Source: Cucumis sativus (taxonomy: Eukaryota; Streptophyta; Magnoliopsida; Cucurbitales; Cucurbitaceae). Taken from it: 64,000 bases of DNA. Both the position numbers and the translations under genes were made by a program. This document shows, piece by piece, positions 59,566 to 64,000 of this stretch; within the stretch, counting starts at the first letter, position 1; each line of letters opens with the position of its first letter. The notes below the pieces were generated by a model, which saw only the letters and a list, made by a program, of their open reading frames with translations, did no database searches and had not been told where the DNA came from. The stretch covers positions 9,052,001-9,116,000 of the forward strand of contig NC_026657.2 of assembly GCF_000004075.3 (NCBI RefSeq), read 5' to 3'.

Positions 59566-62500
59566 CTAAGGAGTCGTCTTTGACATGAAGCTGCCACCCC
59601 TGTAGGTTGTACCGTTCTTTCCAACACTTCGACATTTACTATCAGTAGTATCCTTTGATCTCCTCGAGGAAATGGAATTCTCATTGGCACTGTGTCTAGC
59701 GATGATCTTACATTGTGAGTGTCTCGACTGGACTGAATTGCAATTCTTCAAAACTGATGGTTTTTCAGTTGTTTTTCTGTTTTTCTTCCCAATCATTTGA
59801 TCATTTTCTGAAATAGAATGTTGAAAGCCTCAAATAATAAGATGATAATCACAAGTATATATATTAAATTAAAGATGCTCAAGAGTCCACAAGATACGCA
59901 AACATATATGTGAACTCATAACGCTTATGAAGCACAAACATGGACACGATACAACGACACGCCATATTTTGCAAATCTAGGACACGGCACGACAAAGACA
60001 CAATTATTAAAATATTAGTTTATAAAAAATATATGTAATTTCTATACTAAAAGAAAGTCAAAGTAAATGAATTGATGCATTTATATGCTTAAAAGACTTA
60101 GCTTGATGTATTCCGCTCTCAAAAGTTATTATTATTATCATATGTGTGTTTTTTTAGTTTGTGCAACGGGTTTTTTATGTATGTCTAATTCATTTGTTGC
60201 ACTAACAAGTGTCTAAGTATTTGACACGTGTCGAACACGGACAAGCTAGCCAAACTAAAGTGTCCGTGCTTCTTAGCTCATGACAGTGAACTTCTGGAAT
60301 TGGATCATTATTACTTATTCAAATGTCTTCCCATGTTTACAGAGTAGCGCATCTTGTAGTTCCACTGTCCAATTAATTCATGTGTTTCATATTTTTCCAA
60401 AAATAACATGGATGTACTACTTTCTCTTTTGGATAGAAAACTGACAATCTGCTCATCAAGGGGAAAAAATCATATTAAAAAGGAAAAAAAGAAGAAGCAA
60501 AAATGCTTCACCAATGGAGTTCAATTTGGACGCTTTAAAAATTTAGTAAAAATAGTTCCAATAGGGCACATGTAAATACTGACAGTCAGTATCCAAAACA
60601 TATCCACGAAAAACTTCAAGAAGATTAAGACTAAAAATAAAAAGTTTCATGGCAGATAGGAAATACCAGGGCTGGATACGACGGCACGAGGCATTGGGAT
60701 TGAACTAGCTCTAATATTTGCTTTGTTATCCTCGTCAACAATTGTACAGCTCCTTTCTGATTCTGCAAATGGAAAAAAGCATTTGTGTAAAAGTTGCAAA
60801 GGTCTCTCAGGCACCAACGAGTAGGATAAGATGTCCTCGGGGCAGAATGATGAAACTTCAGTGTTAGTATCATACCTTGAGGTTCAGAAGTGGATGGTTT
60901 GATTTCATTCGTACTACAAGCTTTCGGAATTTTAGCACAGGATAATAGAGAAACGCGATGTTCCTTAACCTTTCCTGTAAATACCAAATTTCAGTGACAA
61001 CATCATCAGGTCAAAATCCAGAGACAAACATTTGAGCTTTATTACGGTTGCTGCTGTTGATAAGAAACACCGGAATAAAAAAAAAAAGTCAATTGGAATG
61101 AACCTGAGAAAACCGAAGAATAAACTCGATTGACTATAATTATAAGGCCCATAATTAGAAAAAATAAGTTAAAGGAGAGTTCACAGGGAAACTTTTGAAA
61201 TATAGTACATCCTAAATTTCCTTGTTAGCCTGTGCGTATGGTAGGAGGAAGAAGACGATACATGACCAATAAAAGTTCATAGAGATGGGAAAAGGGAGTG
61301 AGCATGTTATAGGACCTTAGAAGTTAAGAGGATGGTAGACTTCTGACTTCTCAAAGCGGGGGACCAAGTCAGAAGGATTTTATCTCATCTTTGGAAGAGT
61401 CAAAGATATCAGATATCTTGAGTGTCTAGCAGTTTTTGTACTGCCCTCCCACCAATTATCGGTTCCTCAAGCCTTCGTTTTCTATCAGATTTGTGGGAAC
61501 TTTTCATTATTTATTCGGTGGCAATACAAAAGAACAGTCCACAAGAAGGATAGTAAGGCAGAGTTCAAAATTAACTAAAGAAATGGACCCCAATCCAACA
61601 AAATCAAACCAAGGTTTGGTGGAAACTTACTTCACACTTCAAATCCGCAGTATGTTTTTTTTAGATGAGTGCAAGATACCCTTCTAATCTAGAAAGCTAA
61701 TATACTGTGATTAAATGCTTTTAGGGGGTTCGCAAACCTTTCGGCTTTCGGAATATTTGGTTATATGGGAGTTGGAGGATCTTTTAAGGCATGGCCTGCA
61801 AAGACCTTTGGTGGATTTAGGATACTAGAGTTTTGATTACTTTCTTTGAAGCTTTAGGTCTAAAGCGTTTTGCAACTGTTCTCTCTTTCTTCATGGCCTT
61901 TGATTGGAGTTTTCCTTCTCAACTTCTTTGAAATTAGTTCTTCTTCTTTCTATATTATCCCTTTCAACTGTGTAGTTGTTTCTTACATCCAGAGCATAAA
62001 CAACAATACTCTTTACCATGCCTGAAACTAAGGCACCAAACCGATAACCAAAGGAGGCCATCAACAATGGCTTCTTTCTTCCACGCAAAGGGATGACATG
62101 TGCAGCACAAACTTAACATATAATTTTTGCAAAAGGTGATCAATAATGACGAAATAGTTTTTCATTCTTTCCTTCTTTCTTCGGCAAAATTTGTCTCAGA
62201 AGCGTTCCAGATGGTCCATCTTCTTTTCCTAAATATGGAAAAACCTCAAACATTCTGCTAAAGCCCGAACACCCAGATAATAACTTGGATTAACATTGAA
62301 AGTTCAAATATATGGCTTATCTAAACAAAGTATCAGCTTCTGATTATTCATTCTCAAACTCCAAATCACAAGAAGACTATAGACAGACCAGCTATCACTT
62401 TAAAACTAGCAGAAACAACACAAGCAAAACAAACCCATAAAGTTATAGAAAATTCCAGAAACTAATGAGTACCTGGAGTATTAGAGGAGTCTTGAAGAAA

Positions 62501-62790
62501 CAGTGATTCTAAATCTTTCAGAGACAACAAATAACTTCTCTTCTGCTCATATACAACAGGACGATCATCCAAGTTTTCTTCCTCCCTCACCTTCACCTTC
62601 GGGTAGTCTTGAAGGCCAACAAAAAAAGAAGAAACAAAACAAAACACAAAATCAATAACACAAAATAAAATAAAACAAACCCAGAATTTAGATCAAACCC
62701 ACTTGCGGATTGATCCTTCATCTTCTCAGGAACAGCTTCAACTGTGGATGAAACAGAAATACGGCAAATAGGTATAGTGTTTCGAACCAT
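59566..62790 (-). CDS. Uncharacterised plant protein, 219 residues
   Basis: Five exons with consistent phase-1 junctions: 62790-62703, 62607-62473, 60974-60876, 60762-60667 and 59807-59566. The protein begins MVRNTIPICRISVSSTVEAVPEKMKDQSANYPKVKV. Exon 2 holds the most structured-looking part (an acidic REEENLDDRPVVYEQKRSY stretch followed by LLSLKDLESLFLQD, a likely amphipathic helix). The rest is polar, rich in Ser, Lys, Asn and Thr, and the C-terminus is basic (KKNRKTTEKPSVLKNC ... SSRRSKDTTDSKCRSVGKN). No signal peptide, membrane segment or known domain is visible. I do not recognise the family. The uniform phase-1 GT-AG structure argues for a real gene. Exon 1's donor (CAA|GTGGGT) is the least certain junction. 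A nuclear protein would fit the basic tail, but this is a guess. Confidence 0.65.
59912..60284. mobile_element. Foldback repeat carrying GACACG/CGTGTC motifs
   Basis: In intron 4 of the unknown gene. The left side has GAACTCATAACGCTTATGAA then GCACAAACATGGACACG; the right side has CACGTGTCGAACACGGACA and GTGTCCGTGCTTCTTAGCTC. The right end is an imperfect reverse complement of the left (GAAGCAC...GGACAC). Repeats with AAGCACGGACAC ends are dispersed in many plant genomes. It has no coding capacity and its superfamily is undetermined. Confidence 0.45.
60975..62472. other. Long intron 2 of the unknown gene, unassigned content
   Basis: About 1.5 kb between exons 2 and 3. Frames at 61436-61687 (+) and 61891-62088 (-) have no recognised motif. 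The 61720-62100 part is less AT-rich and may be decayed repeat sequence, but I cannot name it. Confidence 0.35.
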
Positions 62791-64000
62791 CAAAAGGAAC
62801 CAGTAGAAGAAGAAACCCAGAAATCAAGTATTGAAAGCGTATCTTCAAAGAGAGAACAGAATTGAGTAGTAAAGCAAATCATGGAGAAAATGGCTTTTGG
62901 GGTTTCCAAAAAAAAAAAAAAAAAAGGAACGACAATTCAAATCAGCCGTGGAAGTAATGGTTGGGTCAACTAATGCCAAAGGACGCATTTGGCTGAGAGA
63001 TTCGCAGTGGCGGACCCCATTAACCTTAAGCTTTTTTTGCTGGTGTTGAGTACAGAAATCAAAAGATCAGAGCTTTTGATTGAATATCAAAATGGGATTT
63101 TTCAATGATACCATTTCATTTTGGTGAAGTTTGGTTTCGTGTTTTTTCTTCTTGCTTGATTGGTGGGGTTCAGTGGCTTTTGATCTTCATTTAGAAGTTT
63201 CCCCACAAATCATCCACTTTTTTTGCCTATTTGTTTGGACTGTTTGAATCTGCAAAATCATCATTTCATTTTTTTTTTTTTGTTATTTAATATCGTATTG
63301 CATTTGAGATGGTGAAAAGTGATTGGGACACTCTTTTTTTAATAGTGTAAAGTTTATTCAACAAATGTTGGCTATTTCTTTTGACCTAAACTAATTAAAG
63401 TTAATTAATTGAAACAAAATAACTATTGCTTATAAATATAGCCAAATGTCAATTTGAACCCTATATTTTGGGTTATATCACATTAAACACAATAAAATTT
63501 TATGGTTGTGTCAAATTAAATTATTTTATAAGTGTATAAATCTGAACTTTAAAAATTTATAAATATATAAATTCAAACAGTTCGTTTTCACACGTGTATC
63601 CAAATAAAATCAGAATTGAGTGTTTCATTTTTCTTCCATGCTTCTTTTTTGGGTTTTTGTTTGTTCTTTTCCAACTCAATCATATTTGGAGGGTTTAAGT
63701 CGATACAATTTCAAAATTAAAGATTTAGATGGATTCATTTATACAAGTTCAAGGCTAATTTAATATAGCTATTAGTTTGAGGTTTAAATTGATACAATTT
63801 TTGGTTTAGAGTTTAAATTGATATTTTTCCTAAATACAAGATGACAAACCTCAAACTTCAAAGTATTTTTTTGTTTGGTTTAGGGTCTACATAAAATATT
63901 TCAATATCTAAGTATAAATTGTGATATTCTGTTATGCTTGTAAAAGTTTTGTTATTCAAAACAAATTTTCAATTAAAAAAAGTAGTAAGTATGGTCGGAT
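62791..64000. other. Promoter side of the unknown gene and AT-rich flank
   Basis: 62791-63050 should contain the 5' UTR and promoter of the minus-strand gene. A poly-A run of 18 lies at about 62908-62925. Beyond that the sequence is AT-rich, with no gene seen up to the window edge. Confidence 0.45.

Noticed and set aside
61891-62088. 65-residue minus-strand frame in intron 2 of the unknown gene
   Set aside because: It vaguely resembles the C-terminal region of plant LINE proteins, but I could not identify a diagnostic motif, so no element is claimed.
1-64000. A new multi-gene defence, biosynthetic or mobile system
   Set aside because: The genes belong to unrelated, widely conserved plant families with independent promoters. 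Nothing in their arrangement suggests a dedicated gene cluster.

Overview
This window is nuclear DNA from a flowering plant, a eudicot. Genes are spliced with GT-AG introns, intergenic DNA is strongly AT-rich, two eukaryotic tRNA genes are present, and every recognisable protein belongs to a plant family (R2R3-MYB, SUVH, Aux/IAA, MSH1 with a GIY-YIG tail, PPR, chloroplast RNP). A cucurbit (Cucumis or a relative) is my inference, from remembered protein similarity and from small AT-rich inverted-repeat elements carrying CTATCAGTGATAGAC-like hairpins. I could run no search to confirm this.

Layout. 0.8-1.8 kb: an R2R3-MYB gene (-). 4.0 kb: tRNA-Ala(AGC) (-). 4.1-11 kb: AT-rich gene-free DNA with two copies of a MITE-like element and a short tandem repeat. 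11.1-13.2 kb: a single-exon SUVH9-type gene (+), followed by about 6 kb without a recognisable gene. 19.3 kb: tRNA-Ser(AGA) (-), then a two-exon universal-stress-protein-like gene (+, 19.7-21.4 kb). 22.9-38.9 kb: a complete 22-exon MSH1 gene (-); all exon phases close on a 1151-residue protein, and several introns hold retroelement debris. 40.3-42.5 kb: an Aux/IAA repressor (-). 46.5-48.7 kb: a TPR protein (+). 49.3-52.4 kb: a G3BP-like NTF2/RRM protein (-). 53.8-56.2 kb: a chloroplast two-RRM protein (-). 57.2-59.2 kb: an intronless PPR protein (+). 59.6-62.8 kb: a five-exon gene of unknown function (-).

These are independent eukaryotic transcription units, not an operon. Four have organelle or RNA themes: MSH1 (organelle genome stability), the chloroplast RNP, the PPR protein (organelle RNA) and the G3BP-like protein (cytosolic mRNP). 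Two concern transcriptional or epigenetic control (SUVH9, Aux/IAA), plus the MYB. I take this as ordinary plant gene order. I found no convincing undescribed multi-gene system. The most useful leads are a GC-AG intron in MSH1, an in-frame 84-nt intron in the TPR gene, a degenerate SET domain in the SUVH9 protein, the MITE pair, and the unrecognised 219-residue protein.
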